Below are positions 8,838 to 21,594 of a DNA stretch of 64,000 nt, piece by piece. The notes under the pieces are model-generated. The model had not been told where the DNA came from, made no database searches, and saw nothing but the letters and a program-made list of their open reading frames with translations. The DNA lies in assembly GCF_001426745.1 (NCBI RefSeq), contig NZ_LMFI01000010.1, positions 314,884 to 378,883 of the forward strand, read 5' to 3'. Numbering within the stretch: the stretch's first letter is position 1; every line of letters starts with the position of its first letter. Origin of the DNA: Nocardioides sp. Root140. Lineage in GTDB: Bacteria; Actinomycetota; Actinomycetes; Propionibacteriales; Nocardioidaceae. Position numbers and translations under genes: made by a program.

Positions 8838-8862
8838 AGCCTAAGGTGGCGCCTCCTAGGCT
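8838..8862. promoter_or_regulatory. palindromic divergent promoter for two leaderless genes
   Basis: AGCCTA (8838-8843) and TAGGCT (8857-8862) are mirror-image -10 elements, each 6 nt before an ATG (8831 on minus, 8869 on plus). The bases between (AGGTGGCGCCTCC) are also nearly symmetric. Each -10 lies where the -35 region of the opposite promoter would be, so simultaneous polymerase binding seems impossible. Confidence 0.65.
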
Positions 8863-8868
8863 GTGCGC

Positions 8869-9582
8869 ATGGCCGCCACCTTCCCCGCCCTGCTCGCCGA
8901 CCTGCTCCGGGCCGACCCCGGCCGGCCGCTGGTGACGTTCTACGACGACGCGACCGGCGAGCGGGTGGAGCTGTCGGTGGCGACGTACGCCAACTGGGTG
9001 GCGAAGACCTCCAGCCTGTTCGTCGAGGAGTTCGACCTCGAGCGCGGGGACACCGTGCTCGTCGACCTGCCGACGCACTGGCTGGCACCGGTCTTCGTCG
9101 GTGCGGCCTGGAACGCGGGCCTGGTCGTGTCGTTCGACGCTGAGCAGCCGGCCGACCTGACGGTCTGCGGACCCGACGGCCTCGAGAGGTACGCCGACTC
9201 CGGCACCGTCCTCGCCTCGGCCCTGCTGCCGCTGGGTGTCCGATTCCGCGACCCGTTGCCCGAGGGCGTCCACGACTTCGGCGCCGAGGTGTGGTCGCAG
9301 CCGGACTCGTTCATCCCGTGGGACCCGCCCACCCCCGACGACCCGGCCCTGGCCGGACGGACCCAGCAGGACGTGCTGACGCCCGCCGGCGACGAAGTCC
9401 CTGACTACGTCGCCGGCGGGCGCCTGCTGACCACGGCGAACCCCGCTTCCCCACGGGGACTCGCCGGTCTCCTGGCGCCACTTGTCAGTGGCGGCTCAGG
9501 AATCTGGATCCGCAACGCCGACCCCGACCGGATCGAACGTCGGGTTGCGGACGAACGCGCGACGGCGCGCTGGGTGGTCTGA
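8869..9582 (+). CDS. TIGR03089 family protein
   Basis: 237 residues beginning MAATFPALLADLLRADPGRPLVTFYDD. The protein resembles only the N-terminal region of AMP-dependent acyl-CoA synthetases (ELSVATYANWVAKTSSLFVEEFDLERGDTV..., then LPTHWLAPVFVGAAWNAGLVV), without the adenylate-forming P-loop or the C-terminal lid. This is the typical TIGR03089 composition; function is unknown. ATG 8869 is used rather than GTG 8863 because TAGGCT is positioned 6 nt before it. The mycobacterial counterpart (Rv3268) sits in the equivalent neighbourhood. Confidence 0.82.
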   Translation: MAATFPALLADLLRADPGRPLVTFYDDATGERVELSVATYANWVAKTSSLFVEEFDLERGDTVLVDLPTHWLAPVFVGAAWNAGLVVSFDAEQPADLTVCGPDGLERYADSGTVLASALLPLGVRFRDPLPEGVHDFGAEVWSQPDSFIPWDPPTPDDPALAGRTQQDVLTPAGDEVPDYVAGGRLLTTANPASPRGLAGLLAPLVSGGSGIWIRNADPDRIERRVADERATARWVV

Positions 9583-9599
9583 CCCGGTCCTGCCCTCAC

Positions 9600-12500
9600 T
9601 CAGCCCGCCAGGTCGAAGCCCTTCATGCCCTCGGCCAGGAACTTCGGCGTTCCGAAGCCACCCGGGCGGCCCGACAGGACCCACAGGGTCGCGTCGGACT
9701 TGCGGCGGACCACGAGGTCGGGCCGACCGTCCCGGTCGATGTCACCCGGGCTGATCACCCAGTCGTACGGCGTGAGGCTGACGGTGTTCAGCGTCACCGG
9801 CGAACCGGAGAGCCCGCCCGGACCGTTGCCGGTGTACTTGACGATCTTGCTGCCGACCCGGAACAGGTTGTCCGGCGCTCCGTCGGCGTCCCAGCGGCCG
9901 ATGCCGACCTGGCGCAACGCGCTGATCGCCCCGCGGGCGACGTAGCTGCGCCGGAATCCCTTGCCGGCACCCGGGTAGATCCGCATGGCGGCACCCGAGG
10001 GCTGGCCCATGAGGTCCGGGAACCCGTCGCCGGTGGTGTCGCCGACTGCCGAGAGCAGGCCCACCCTGGACCAGCCCGTGCCGATCACGACGGGCTCGGC
10101 GAACCTGTTGCCACCCAGTCCGCGGATCAGCTCCAGCTTCGCGGTGGACGCGTTGCGGATCACCATGTCGCCGTGGCCGTCACGGTCCCAGTCGCCCACG
10201 TTGAGCAAGGCGTTGGCGGCGGCGAAACCCTTGACCGTCGTACGCACCAGGCCGCTGGTGTTCTGGGTGCCGTTGTGGGGGATCACCTTGAGGGTGTCGC
10301 CGCTGAGCGCGAGCACGTCGGGCGACTTGGTGCCGATCACGTCCGCGGCTCCGGCCGGCGTCATGGTGCCGATCCGGCCGAACGGGCCGAGCCAGTGGCC
10401 GAAGGTGCCGTTGCCCCTGCCCGGGAAGACGTAGGCGAGATGGCTGCTCTTACTGCGCGCGTAGAGGTCACCGATGCCGTCGCCGGTGAAGTCGCCCGTG
10501 CCGGTGACCAGGTCGAACCCGGCCCAGGCTCCAGCCATCCGCACGGGCGCCTTGAACGACTTCGTGCCGGTGCCGGCGTGGAACCACAGGACACCGGCCT
10601 TGTCGATGCTGTAGACATCGGCGAACCCGTCGCGGTTGGTGTCGCCGGCGCCGATCGTCTTGACGTAGTTGCCCCATGACGTGCTCGCCACGACCCGGCT
10701 GAAGGTGTGCTTCGACGTGCCGCGGTAGAGGTGCAGGTAGCCGGTCTTCGGGTCACGGGCCACGAAGTCGTTGAAGCCGTTGCGGTGGACGTCGCCGACC
10801 GCGGTGATCTGGTCCATCGAACCGACCGTCGACATCGACCCGGTCGCGGCGCCGAAGCCTCCCTTGCCGTCACCCGGACGGATCGAGGTGACCCTGGTCG
10901 TGCCGTTGCGCACGATCACGTCGGACAGGCCGTCACCGGTCACGTCCGGCGTGGCCACCACGGCGTCGTACCGCGACCAGCCGGTGGAGGACGTGACGGC
11001 GGCCTTCCAGCGCAGGTAGCCCTGTGTCGGCAGGGCGAATCCCACCTTGTCCGAAGCCCTGCGGAGGAGGATGTCGGGATAGGCCGTGCTCACCACGTTG
11101 GTGACCAGGTTCCGGCCACTCCAGTCGGCCTGGTACTGCGCGGCCTTGGTCCTGATCGCCGGGATCTGGGCGTAGAGGTACCTGCCGGGGCACGCCGTCG
11201 AGCCGGCGTCGCGGTGGCCGTTGATCGCCTTGAAGGTGCTCGAGCCGACCCGCTGGCTGGTGCTGGACGCGTCGATGCCGTGCAGCGACAGCTTCCACGC
11301 GAAGAGGCGCGCGTAGGCGTCGATCATCACGGCCGGCGGACGGGCGACGTCGAAGTTGCCGATCGCCGACATCGCGAACGAGTAGTCGTTGTAGCCGAGG
11401 GTGTGGGCGCCGACGACGGGGCGGTCGACGCCGCCGTACCGGCCTTCCCAGATGCGACCGAACTTGTCGACCAGGAAGTTGTAGCCCACGTCGCTCCAGC
11501 CGCGGCTCTGCGTGTGGTACGCGTAGATGCTGCGGATGATGCCCGGCACCTGCTCACGCGTGTAGTTGTTGGCGTTCACCGTGTGGTGGACGAAGCCGGC
11601 GTGCACCTCGTAGTAGCGCAGCGAGCTGGCGTCACGCATCCGCTCGTTGGCGCCCCACTGGGCCCGGGAGTAGATCTTGGGCTTGCGCGTGTACGTCGTC
11701 GCCTGCATGGCGAGCTTGCCCTCGCTCGAGTCGAACTCCGCGCCGTCCCCGCCGTTGCCGGGCTCGCTGGCCTCGGACTCGCCCTGCCCGAGCTTGGCGG
11801 TGTCGATCGCGGGCTGCTCCACCTCGGTGGTGCCGGTGCCCGGCGCGATGACGGCGAGCTTCATGTCGGCCGGGGCGGAGACGCCGTCGGCCAGCACGGC
11901 CCTGGCCTGGACCTCGTCGACCTCGCCGACCAGCATCGCGTCGGTGCCGGGACGCTCCTTGGTGGCCTCGGGGCTGCTCGCCTCGGGCGCGTGGTCGTCG
12001 TGGTAGTCGATGGGGATCCACGCCGACCAGACGCCGTCGGTGCGGGTGCGCACCGAGACCGCGATCTGGTCCTCGTCGACCTGTTCGCCATTGCCCCACG
12101 TGACACCGACCGCGCCGTACCCGGTGACCTCCTCGATGTCGCTGAGGATCTCGGTCGGACCAGCGGTGGCCGCCTTGCGGGGGGCCACCGAGCGCTCGGG
12201 TGCCTGCGTCTTCGGTGCACCCGCCTCGGGCTGGTCCGCCTCGGGCTGGTCCGCCTCGGGCTGGTCCGCCTCGGCCTGCTCTGCCTCGGGTTGGTCCGCC
12301 TCGGGCTCCGTCGTCGCGGCGGCCATCTCGAACTCGTTGACGACGGGCTCGACCGGCGCGGTCTCGACCTCCGCCTCCTCCTCGTCGGCACCGGCCCCGC
12401 CCTCGTCGGCGGCCCGGGCCGGCTGGGCGTTGCCACCCGGCAGGGCCGTCGAGGGCGCCTCTGCGGCCACCTCGGGAGCCTCCTGCGCCTGGGTGCCCGG

Positions 12501-12620
12501 ACGGGTCCCGACGACGTCGAGGGAGATGACATTGGCGGCGGGAGCCAGGACGGCGACTACCGCACCGAGAGCCAGGATCTGCTGGCAGGCGGTGACGAAA
12601 CGAGCCTTGTTGGGGCGCAT
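9600..12620 (-). CDS. secreted N-acetylmuramoyl-L-alanine amidase with FG-GAP/VCBS repeats
   Basis: 1006 residues. A signal peptide (residues 1-35) is followed by an acidic low-complexity region with EADQP repeats (107-132). A PGRP/amidase_2 domain occupies about 315-500: RAQWGANE, zinc-binding VHHTVNANNY, SDVGYNFLVDKFGRIWEGRYGG, VVGAHTLGYND, and INGHRDAGSTACPGRYLY carrying the second His and the Cys. From about 540 to the end, repeated D-x-[DN]-x-DG-x-D-[LV] motifs (GDTNRDGFADVYS; GDFTGDGIGDLYA; GDIDRDGRPDLVV) form an FG-GAP beta-propeller that may bind calcium or wall polymer. It should cleave the MurNAc-L-Ala bond in peptidoglycan. It lies downstream of the galactan export genes and carries an upstream array of GTCACA-like repeats. 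Confidence 0.93.
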   Translation of the reverse strand: MRPNKARFVTACQQILALGAVVAVLAPAANVISLDVVGTRPGTQAQEAPEVAAEAPSTALPGGNAQPARAADEGGAGADEEEAEVETAPVEPVVNEFEMAAATTEPEADQPEAEQAEADQPEADQPEADQPEAGAPKTQAPERSVAPRKAATAGPTEILSDIEEVTGYGAVGVTWGNGEQVDEDQIAVSVRTRTDGVWSAWIPIDYHDDHAPEASSPEATKERPGTDAMLVGEVDEVQARAVLADGVSAPADMKLAVIAPGTGTTEVEQPAIDTAKLGQGESEASEPGNGGDGAEFDSSEGKLAMQATTYTRKPKIYSRAQWGANERMRDASSLRYYEVHAGFVHHTVNANNYTREQVPGIIRSIYAYHTQSRGWSDVGYNFLVDKFGRIWEGRYGGVDRPVVGAHTLGYNDYSFAMSAIGNFDVARPPAVMIDAYARLFAWKLSLHGIDASSTSQRVGSSTFKAINGHRDAGSTACPGRYLYAQIPAIRTKAAQYQADWSGRNLVTNVVSTAYPDILLRRASDKVGFALPTQGYLRWKAAVTSSTGWSRYDAVVATPDVTGDGLSDVIVRNGTTRVTSIRPGDGKGGFGAATGSMSTVGSMDQITAVGDVHRNGFNDFVARDPKTGYLHLYRGTSKHTFSRVVASTSWGNYVKTIGAGDTNRDGFADVYSIDKAGVLWFHAGTGTKSFKAPVRMAGAWAGFDLVTGTGDFTGDGIGDLYARSKSSHLAYVFPGRGNGTFGHWLGPFGRIGTMTPAGAADVIGTKSPDVLALSGDTLKVIPHNGTQNTSGLVRTTVKGFAAANALLNVGDWDRDGHGDMVIRNASTAKLELIRGLGGNRFAEPVVIGTGWSRVGLLSAVGDTTGDGFPDLMGQPSGAAMRIYPGAGKGFRRSYVARGAISALRQVGIGRWDADGAPDNLFRVGSKIVKYTGNGPGGLSGSPVTLNTVSLTPYDWVISPGDIDRDGRPDLVVRRKSDATLWVLSGRPGGFGTPKFLAEGMKGFDLAG
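12223..12297 (-). repeat. five 15-bp tandem repeats inside the amidase gene
   Basis: Five consecutive 15-bp units (three identical GCCTCGGGCTGGTCC, two diverged) encode EADQP/EADQA-type pentapeptides in the acidic linker between signal peptide and catalytic domain. Copy number can vary by slippage without breaking frame. Confidence 0.85.
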
Positions 12621-12647
12621 ATTTGGGTACTCCAGTGCGGGGGAAGA

Positions 12648-12692
12648 TTCACACGAGTACCAAGTTTCACACCAGTCACATGGGTCACCGCA
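12648..12692 (-). promoter_or_regulatory. 9-bp-period GTCACA-like array upstream of the amidase
   Basis: Read on the plus strand, consecutive 9-mers are TTCACACGA, GTACCAAGT, TTCACACCA, GTCACATGG and GTCACCGCA, all in one 9-bp register, 28-72 nt upstream of the amidase ATG. They resemble the GTCACA-type direct repeats I recall for the response regulator MtrA. The 15-mer TCACACCAGTCACAT recurs upstream of the LCP gene at 19499-20941. Confidence 0.45.
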
Positions 12693-12741
12693 AGGGTTTC
12701 TGAGTAACTACAAACGTGTAATTTCCAGTCGACACGCCGAT

Positions 12742-12784
12742 GACTTGAAGAAATGTCAAGTCGAGAGGGGCTTCACGCCCTCGA
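12742..12784 (-). terminator. tandem hairpins after the ABC exporter operon
   Basis: Just after the stop at 12787 (reading leftwards) there is a GC-rich imperfect hairpin (about 12763-12782, GAGGGGC/GCCCTC), then a 7-bp stem GACTTGA/TCAAGTC (12742-12748 with 12756-12762) with a 7-nt loop. Together they probably end the galactan operon before the amidase promoter. Confidence 0.5.
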
Positions 12785-12786
12785 AC

Positions 12787-13569
12787 TCAGACGTCGGAGC
12801 CCAGCTCGTCGTCGGTCTGCTCGTCCTCGGGCAGGCCCTCGTCGGAGGAGTCGTACTTCAGGTAGCGGATGCCCTGGACGACGTCGCCGTCGAAGCCGAC
12901 GCGACCGTTCTCGAGCACGATCACCCGGTCACACATCTTGCGGACCGAGCCGGGCGCGTGGCTCACGTAGAACATCGTGCGGCCCTCGGCGCGGATCTCC
13001 TGCATCTTCTCGATGCACTTCTTCTTGAACGGCTTGTCCCCCACCGCGAGCACCTCGTCGACGAGGAAGATGTCGGAGTCGACGTGCACAGCCACCGCGA
13101 ACCCGAGCCGGGCGAACATGCCCGAGCTGTAGTGGCCCACCTCGGTGTCGAGGAACTTGCCGACCTGGGCGAACTCGACGATGTCGTCGAACTTGCGGTT
13201 GGTCTCGGCCTCGCTCATGCCCAGCACCGCTGCGTTGAGGTAGATGTTCTCGCGCCCGGAGAGCTGCGGGTGGAACCCGGCTCCCGTGGCGATCAGGCCG
13301 GCGATGCGGCCACGGGTGAGCACCGAGCCCGAGTCGGGTCGCATGATGCCGTTGACCAGCTTGAGCAGCGTGCTCTTGCCCGAGCCGTTGAGGCCCATCA
13401 GCCCGATGGACTCTCCCTGCTCGACGGTGAAGGACACCTTGTCGAGCGCGAGGAACTGCTCGCGGAGGTCCTGGCCCTTGGTCATGGCCACGGCCATCTG
13501 CTTCATCGTGCGGTGGTACTGCATGGTGAAGGACTTGCTGACCTCGTCGACGACGATGGCTTCGGACAT
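12787..13569 (-). CDS. ABC transporter ATP-binding protein, Wzt type (galactan export)
   Basis: 260 residues. Walker A is GLNGSGKST (about residue 59), the ABC signature is YSSGMFARL, Walker B is DIFLVDEVLAVGD, and the switch histidine is in FYVSHA. The long N-terminal segment (SKSFTMQYHRTMKQMAVAMTKG) before the core is typical of polysaccharide exporters of the Wzt/TagH class. No C-terminal carbohydrate-binding domain is present, as in the mycobacterial galactan exporter ATPase (Rv3781-like). Its ATG overlaps the stop of the permease gene by ATGA. The acidic C-tail (EGLPEDEQTDDELGSDV) is unremarkable. Confidence 0.93.
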   Translation of the reverse strand: MSEAIVVDEVSKSFTMQYHRTMKQMAVAMTKGQDLREQFLALDKVSFTVEQGESIGLMGLNGSGKSTLLKLVNGIMRPDSGSVLTRGRIAGLIATGAGFHPQLSGRENIYLNAAVLGMSEAETNRKFDDIVEFAQVGKFLDTEVGHYSSGMFARLGFAVAVHVDSDIFLVDEVLAVGDKPFKKKCIEKMQEIRAEGRTMFYVSHAPGSVRKMCDRVIVLENGRVGFDGDVVQGIRYLKYDSSDEGLPEDEQTDDELGSDV

Positions 13570-14443
13570 CAGAGGCGCTCCGGGATCTTGTTCTCGAGGC
13601 GGGAGAAGACCCACTGGGCGATGGCCAGCAGCACGAGGCAGACGCCCACACTGATGAGCCCCCGGGTGAACAGGTGGTCGGGCATGTGCTCGACGATCGT
13701 CTTGTCCGGGTCGTCGGTCGTGCCCACCCAGAACGCGCGCTGCATGAGCAGCACGGCCTGGGCGATGGGGTTGGCCAGGTAGATCTCCGTGTGCCCGTGG
13801 AACCGCTCGTGGACCATGCTGTAGGGGTAGATCATCGGCACGCCGAAGCGCACGAAGTTGGTCAGGATGGTGACCAGCTGGCCGAAGTCGCGGAAGAACA
13901 CGTTGGCCGCGCTGAACAGCAGGGCCAGGGCGGTGCCCAGGATGGCGATGACCAGCAGGGCGAGAACCAGCGCGCACATGCCCAGCACGGTCGGCGTCCA
14001 CCCGTAGAGCAGGCAGACCCCCAGCAGGATCACCAGCTGTGGCAGGACATGGAAGCCGGAGACCAGCATCGAGGCGACCGGGAACATCTCGCGTGGCATG
14101 GCCATCTTCTTGACCAAGGCCTTGTTGCGCACGATCGAGCGCGTGCCGGCGTTGAACGTCTCGGTGAAGAAGTGCACCACGATGATGCCGGTGAACATGT
14201 GGATCGCGAAGTTCTGGACGTCCTTGTGCAGGCCCATCACCAGGCCGATCACGAACCAGTAGATGAAGAACTGGGACAACGGGTTGATGTAGGACCACAG
14301 GAACCCCAGGAACGACCCCTGGTAGCGCGCGCTGATCTCCCGGCGTACGAGGAGCCGCAGCAGGTAGCGGCGCCGGAAGACCTCGCCGAGCCCCTGGCCG
14401 CCCGACGGCGGAACGAGTGGGGCGTCGACAGTGCGGGTGGCGC

Positions 14444-14447
<4 letters not shown>
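13569..14447 (-). CDS. ABC-2 type permease, Wzm type (galactan export)
   Basis: 292 residues with about six TM helices (FFIYWFVIGLVMGL; IHMFTGIIVVHFFTETF; VLPQLVILLGVCLLYGW; VLALLVIAILGTALALLF; LISVGVCLVLLAIAQWVF) and the ABC-2 amphipathic N-terminus LLRLLVRREISARYQGSFLGFLW. It pairs with the following Wzt-type ATPase to move a lipid-linked glycan across the membrane. GTG 14447 is the start because it overlaps the glfT2 stop as GTGA; the longer open frame is a shadow. The mycobacterial homologue is Rv3783-like. Confidence 0.92.
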
Positions 14448-18537
<4,090 letters not shown>

Positions 18538-18541
<4 letters not shown>

Positions 18542-19470
18542 GCCAGGAACCTCCCGTGGCCGGTGAAGTCGTTGCGCAGCCCGGCGCCGATGCCCCGGGC
18601 GCTCAGCGCGAGCCGCTTCGGGGAGGGGCGGGTGAAGGCGTAGAACCACACGGTCTTCACGATGAAGGCGAGCACGTGCGGCAATCCGCGGTAGGTGCGC
18701 AGGTTGACCACGTTGTTGCGGGCCATGCAGTAGTGCTTCAGGTCGGACGGCGAGTGGTTGTACGTCGTGCGGCCGAACATCATCGGCGTACCGAGACTGC
18801 CGACCGAGGGGTGACGCACCGTGGCGTCCACGACCGTGGCGATGCGGGCGCCGGCCTTCTCGGCGCGCAGGCGGTACTCGTGGTCGTCGCCCCAGATGAA
18901 GAACTCGGCACGCGGCAGACCGATCCGCTCGGCCAGGTCACGGGTGACCAGCACGCCGTTGAACGGGATGACGATGTCGTCGATGCGCCCGTCAGCGGCC
19001 GCGGCGCGTACGTCGGCCAGGTCGTGCACCACCGTGGTGCCCCCGGGCAGGCGGATCGGGAAGACGAGCCGTTCGGCGTCGTCCTGGTCGACCACCACCG
19101 GCCCCCAGAAGTCGAGGGTGCCGTCGTGCTCGAGGAGCAGGGCCAGGCAGTCGTCGTCAGGCATGCCGTCGTCGTCCATCAGCCAGAGCAGGTCGGCGTC
19201 ACGCTCGAGGCCGATCCGCATCCCCTCGTGGAACCCGCCCGCACCGCCGCGGTTGTCGCCCAGCGTGACCGCCCGCAAGGGGACGGCACCGTCGGCGTCC
19301 TGGCCGGCCAGCCACTCACCCGTACCGTCGGTCGACGCGTTGTCGACGACGACGATCTCGGTGACGTCCGGCGTACGACGCAGGCGCTCGAGGAGTCCCT
19401 GGAGCAGCGACAACCGGTTGAACGTCACGACGACCGCAACGATGCGTCGGGCGTGGGATGGGGTCGGCAC
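18538..19470 (-). CDS. GT2 glycosyltransferase, GlfT1-like (paralogue 2)
   Basis: 310 residues. Motifs are VVVTFNRLSLLQGLLERL, VVDNASTDGTGEWL, GDNRGGAGGFHEGM, the metal site LMDDDGMP, and a PFNGVLV...FFIWGDDHEYRLRAEKAG segment that matches mycobacterial GlfT1 more closely than its neighbour does. GlfT1 adds the first galactofuranoses to the decaprenyl-linked disaccharide. GTG 19470 is chosen over GTG 19479 because TAGGGT is 7 nt before it. This is the first gene of the six-gene galactan operon 12787-19470. Confidence 0.88.
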
Positions 19471-19477
19471 GGCGACC

Positions 19478-19483
19478 ACCCTA
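19478..19483 (-). promoter_or_regulatory. TAGGGT -10 element of the galactan operon
   Basis: TAGGGT on the minus strand, 7 nt before GTG 19470, with no separate leader. It is the only promoter-like site I see upstream of the galactan operon. Confidence 0.5.
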
Positions 19484-19498
19484 GAGGGGGAAGTCGGA

Positions 19499-20941
19499 TT
19501 AGCAGGCAGCGGCGAGGTCCTCGGAGGCGTTGGCGGCGTAGCCCTCGTCGCGGGTGCCGATCGCGGCGCCGTTGGTGGAGGCGTTCTTCCTGGCCTTGCC
19601 CGGCTTGCCGGCCTTGCCCTCGGCCTTGTCGATGCCCTTCTTGACCATCGCCTTGATCTTGGCCAGGTCGGGGTCGGCCGTATTGATCGCCGGCGGGACG
19701 ATCGAGACCGACGAGATCTTCTGGTCCTTGGCCTTGAGTGCGAGGTCGATGAACGTCGCGAACTCGCTGCGCGGAAGGTTGGTCTCGATCATCGAGCCGC
19801 CCGCCTCGGCGATCTCGCCGAAGTTGCTGACCACCTTCTGCGGACTGACCTGGGTGGCCATCGCGTTCATCATGCACTTCTGGCGGGCCATGCGTGAGTA
19901 GTCGTCCGAGCCCTCGCGGGAGCGGGCGTACCAGAGCGCGTCGTGGCCGTTGAGCTTGCGGGTGCCGGGCTCGATGTAGCCGGTGACGTCGCTGCCGAGG
20001 CCGCCGACCGGGATTCGGTCGCGGACCGTCACGGTCACGCCACCGACCGCGTCGACGAGGTCCTTGAAGCCCTGGAGGTTCACCATCGCCCAGTAGTTGA
20101 TCTTGAGGTCGGTGATGCCCTCGACCGCCATGATCGTGGCGTCGATGCCCGGAGACTTCGACTTGCCGAACAGGTCGGTGTGGTCGCCGGCCCAGGTGCT
20201 GACGCCGTTGAGGTAGCAGCCCTCGCAGTCGAAGCCGTCGGGGAACTGCTCGTCCATCACCGACCCCTTCTTGAACTTGAAGTTCTCGAGGTTGCGCGGA
20301 AGACCGATCAGCACGGTGCGGCCGGTCTCCTCGTCGATGCTGGCGATCGTCATGGAGTCGGGGCGCAGGCCCCAGCGCCCGGCGCCGGAGTCGCCACCCA
20401 TCAGGAGCACGTTGTAGCGACCGTGCTCGGCGTCGCTGACCTTCCCGTTGGCGAACATCGCCGCGAAGTCCCGCTGGACGGTGACCAGGTGGGCACCGAA
20501 GAGCAGGGTGCCGGCGACGGTGAAGCAGAGCACGCCGTTGACGCCGACCGCCATGAGCCGCTGGTTCTTGACCAGGGTCAGTGGCTGGCCGAGGCGCCAG
20601 GCGTCGACGAACAGGGCGGCCCAGCCGATCGCGATGCCCATCATGAGCAGTCGGACCAGGTCGAGGGCGCCGAGGTTGAAGGCCATCTTGAAGGCGAACT
20701 TGTGCCAGACCAGGGTGATCAGGAACAGCAGGACGCTGGTGGCGATGAGGCCCATCCAGATGCGGATCGCGATCCGGCCGATGCGCTTGTTGCCGGCCAC
20801 GAGCTGCGCGGAGCCGGGCACGACCAGGGTCATCACCATCAAGGTGATGGCGCGCCGGAAGCGCACCTTCGCTGCACGGTCCGCCTCTCTGGCGTTACCG
20901 CTCTGGCGATCGTGCAACCCGGGGGAAGATGCGGGTGGCAT
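19499..20941 (-). CDS. LCP (LytR-CpsA-Psr) family glycopolymer ligase, multi-TM N-terminus
   Basis: 480 residues. Unlike most LCP proteins, it has about four hydrophobic segments in the first 165 residues (ITLMVMTLVVPGSAQLVAG; WMGLIATSVLLFLITLVW; LVRLLMMGIAIGWAALFVDAW; VNGVLCFTVAGTLLFGAHL). The LCP domain follows: NVLLMGGDSG, RPDSMTIASIDEETGRTVLIGLPRNLENF, INYWAMVNLQGFKDLVDAVGGVTV, and LWYARSREGSDDYSRMARQKCMM with the conserved arginines. LCP enzymes move a lipid-linked glycan onto peptidoglycan. It sits 28 bp upstream of the galactan operon and carries the GTCACA-like array, so it is the best candidate for the galactan ligase. Confidence 0.93.
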   Translation of the reverse strand: MPPASSPGLHDRQSGNAREADRAAKVRFRRAITLMVMTLVVPGSAQLVAGNKRIGRIAIRIWMGLIATSVLLFLITLVWHKFAFKMAFNLGALDLVRLLMMGIAIGWAALFVDAWRLGQPLTLVKNQRLMAVGVNGVLCFTVAGTLLFGAHLVTVQRDFAAMFANGKVSDAEHGRYNVLLMGGDSGAGRWGLRPDSMTIASIDEETGRTVLIGLPRNLENFKFKKGSVMDEQFPDGFDCEGCYLNGVSTWAGDHTDLFGKSKSPGIDATIMAVEGITDLKINYWAMVNLQGFKDLVDAVGGVTVTVRDRIPVGGLGSDVTGYIEPGTRKLNGHDALWYARSREGSDDYSRMARQKCMMNAMATQVSPQKVVSNFGEIAEAGGSMIETNLPRSEFATFIDLALKAKDQKISSVSIVPPAINTADPDLAKIKAMVKKGIDKAEGKAGKPGKARKNASTNGAAIGTRDEGYAANASEDLAAAC

Positions 20942-20986
20942 CGACTGAGCCTCTCTGATCGGGGAAGTAATCAGTGACGTCAGCCA

Positions 20987-21013
20987 GTATCACCAGTCAC
21001 ACCAGTCACATCG
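20987..21013 (-). promoter_or_regulatory. 9-bp-period GTCACA-like array upstream of the LCP gene
   Basis: Read on plus: GTATCACCA, GTCACACCA, GTCACATCG, 46-72 nt before the LCP ATG and overlapping the thioesterase stop codon (21006-21008). It shares TCACACCAGTCACAT with the array upstream of the amidase. Confidence 0.45.
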
Positions 21014-21545
21014 TGGTGCGACGCGCCGAATCGTTCCGACCGGACTCGATCTCCTGCTTCTTGGCCAGGCGGTGCGCGCGACGGATCTCGGCCTCGCGGA
21101 GTCGCCGTACCTCGTCGGGAGTGGTGGGCTCGATGCTCGGAACGGTGCGCGGGTGGCCGGCCTCGTCGATGGCCACGAAGACGAAGTACGCCGAGGCGAC
21201 GTGCAGCGGGTGTCCGGACGCGTCGGACCACGGCTCCGCCTCGATCCGCACGCCGATCTCCATCGACGAACGGCCCGCCCAGTTGACCTGCGCCGTCGTA
21301 CGCACGATGTCGCCCACGTGCACGGGCTCGAGGAAGGCCATCTCGTCCAGGGCGGCCGTGACCGCCGGGCCTCCGCTGTGCCGTTGGGCCGCCGCGCCCG
21401 CCGTCGAGTCGGCCAGCTTCATGATGTCGCCGCCGTGCACGTTGCCGAGCAGGTTGGCGGAGGTTCCGTGCATCATCTCGGCCAGCGACACCCTGGAATA
21501 CGTCGGCGGCCGACTGGCTGGCTGGTCGGGCAGGGGAACGGTCAT
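21006..21545 (-). CDS. acyl-CoA thioesterase, hotdog fold
   Basis: 179 residues starting MTVPLPDQPASRPPTYSRVSLAEMMHGTSANLLGNVHGGDIMKLAD. The NxxGNVHGG-x-IMK-x-AD segment and the catalytic Asp in that helix are typical of YciA/BFIT-type hotdog thioesterases, followed by FLEPVHVGDIVRTTAQVNW and ASAYFVFVAID. It hydrolyses acyl-CoA; chain length cannot be deduced. ATG 21545 has TAATCT 7 nt upstream. It is divergent from an LCP gene with a similarly leaderless start. Confidence 0.88.
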   Translation of the reverse strand: MTVPLPDQPASRPPTYSRVSLAEMMHGTSANLLGNVHGGDIMKLADSTAGAAAQRHSGGPAVTAALDEMAFLEPVHVGDIVRTTAQVNWAGRSSMEIGVRIEAEPWSDASGHPLHVASAYFVFVAIDEAGHPRTVPSIEPTTPDEVRRLREAEIRRAHRLAKKQEIESGRNDSARRTTM

Positions 21546-21552
21546 GGCGAGC

Positions 21553-21587
21553 AGATTAGCGGTGACCGACGCCCTGCCCGGTAGCGT
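21553..21587. promoter_or_regulatory. back-to-back leaderless -10 elements (thioesterase and LCP)
   Basis: On minus, TAATCT (21558-21553) is 7 nt before ATG 21545. On plus, TAGCGT (21582-21587) is 7 nt before ATG 21595. The 49-bp divergent gap leaves almost no room for leaders. Confidence 0.5.
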
Positions 21588-21594
21588 CTGCCTC

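Noticed and set aside
12223..12297. CRISPR-like or regulatory repeat
   Set aside because: The 15-bp units are in frame and encode the acidic linker of the amidase.
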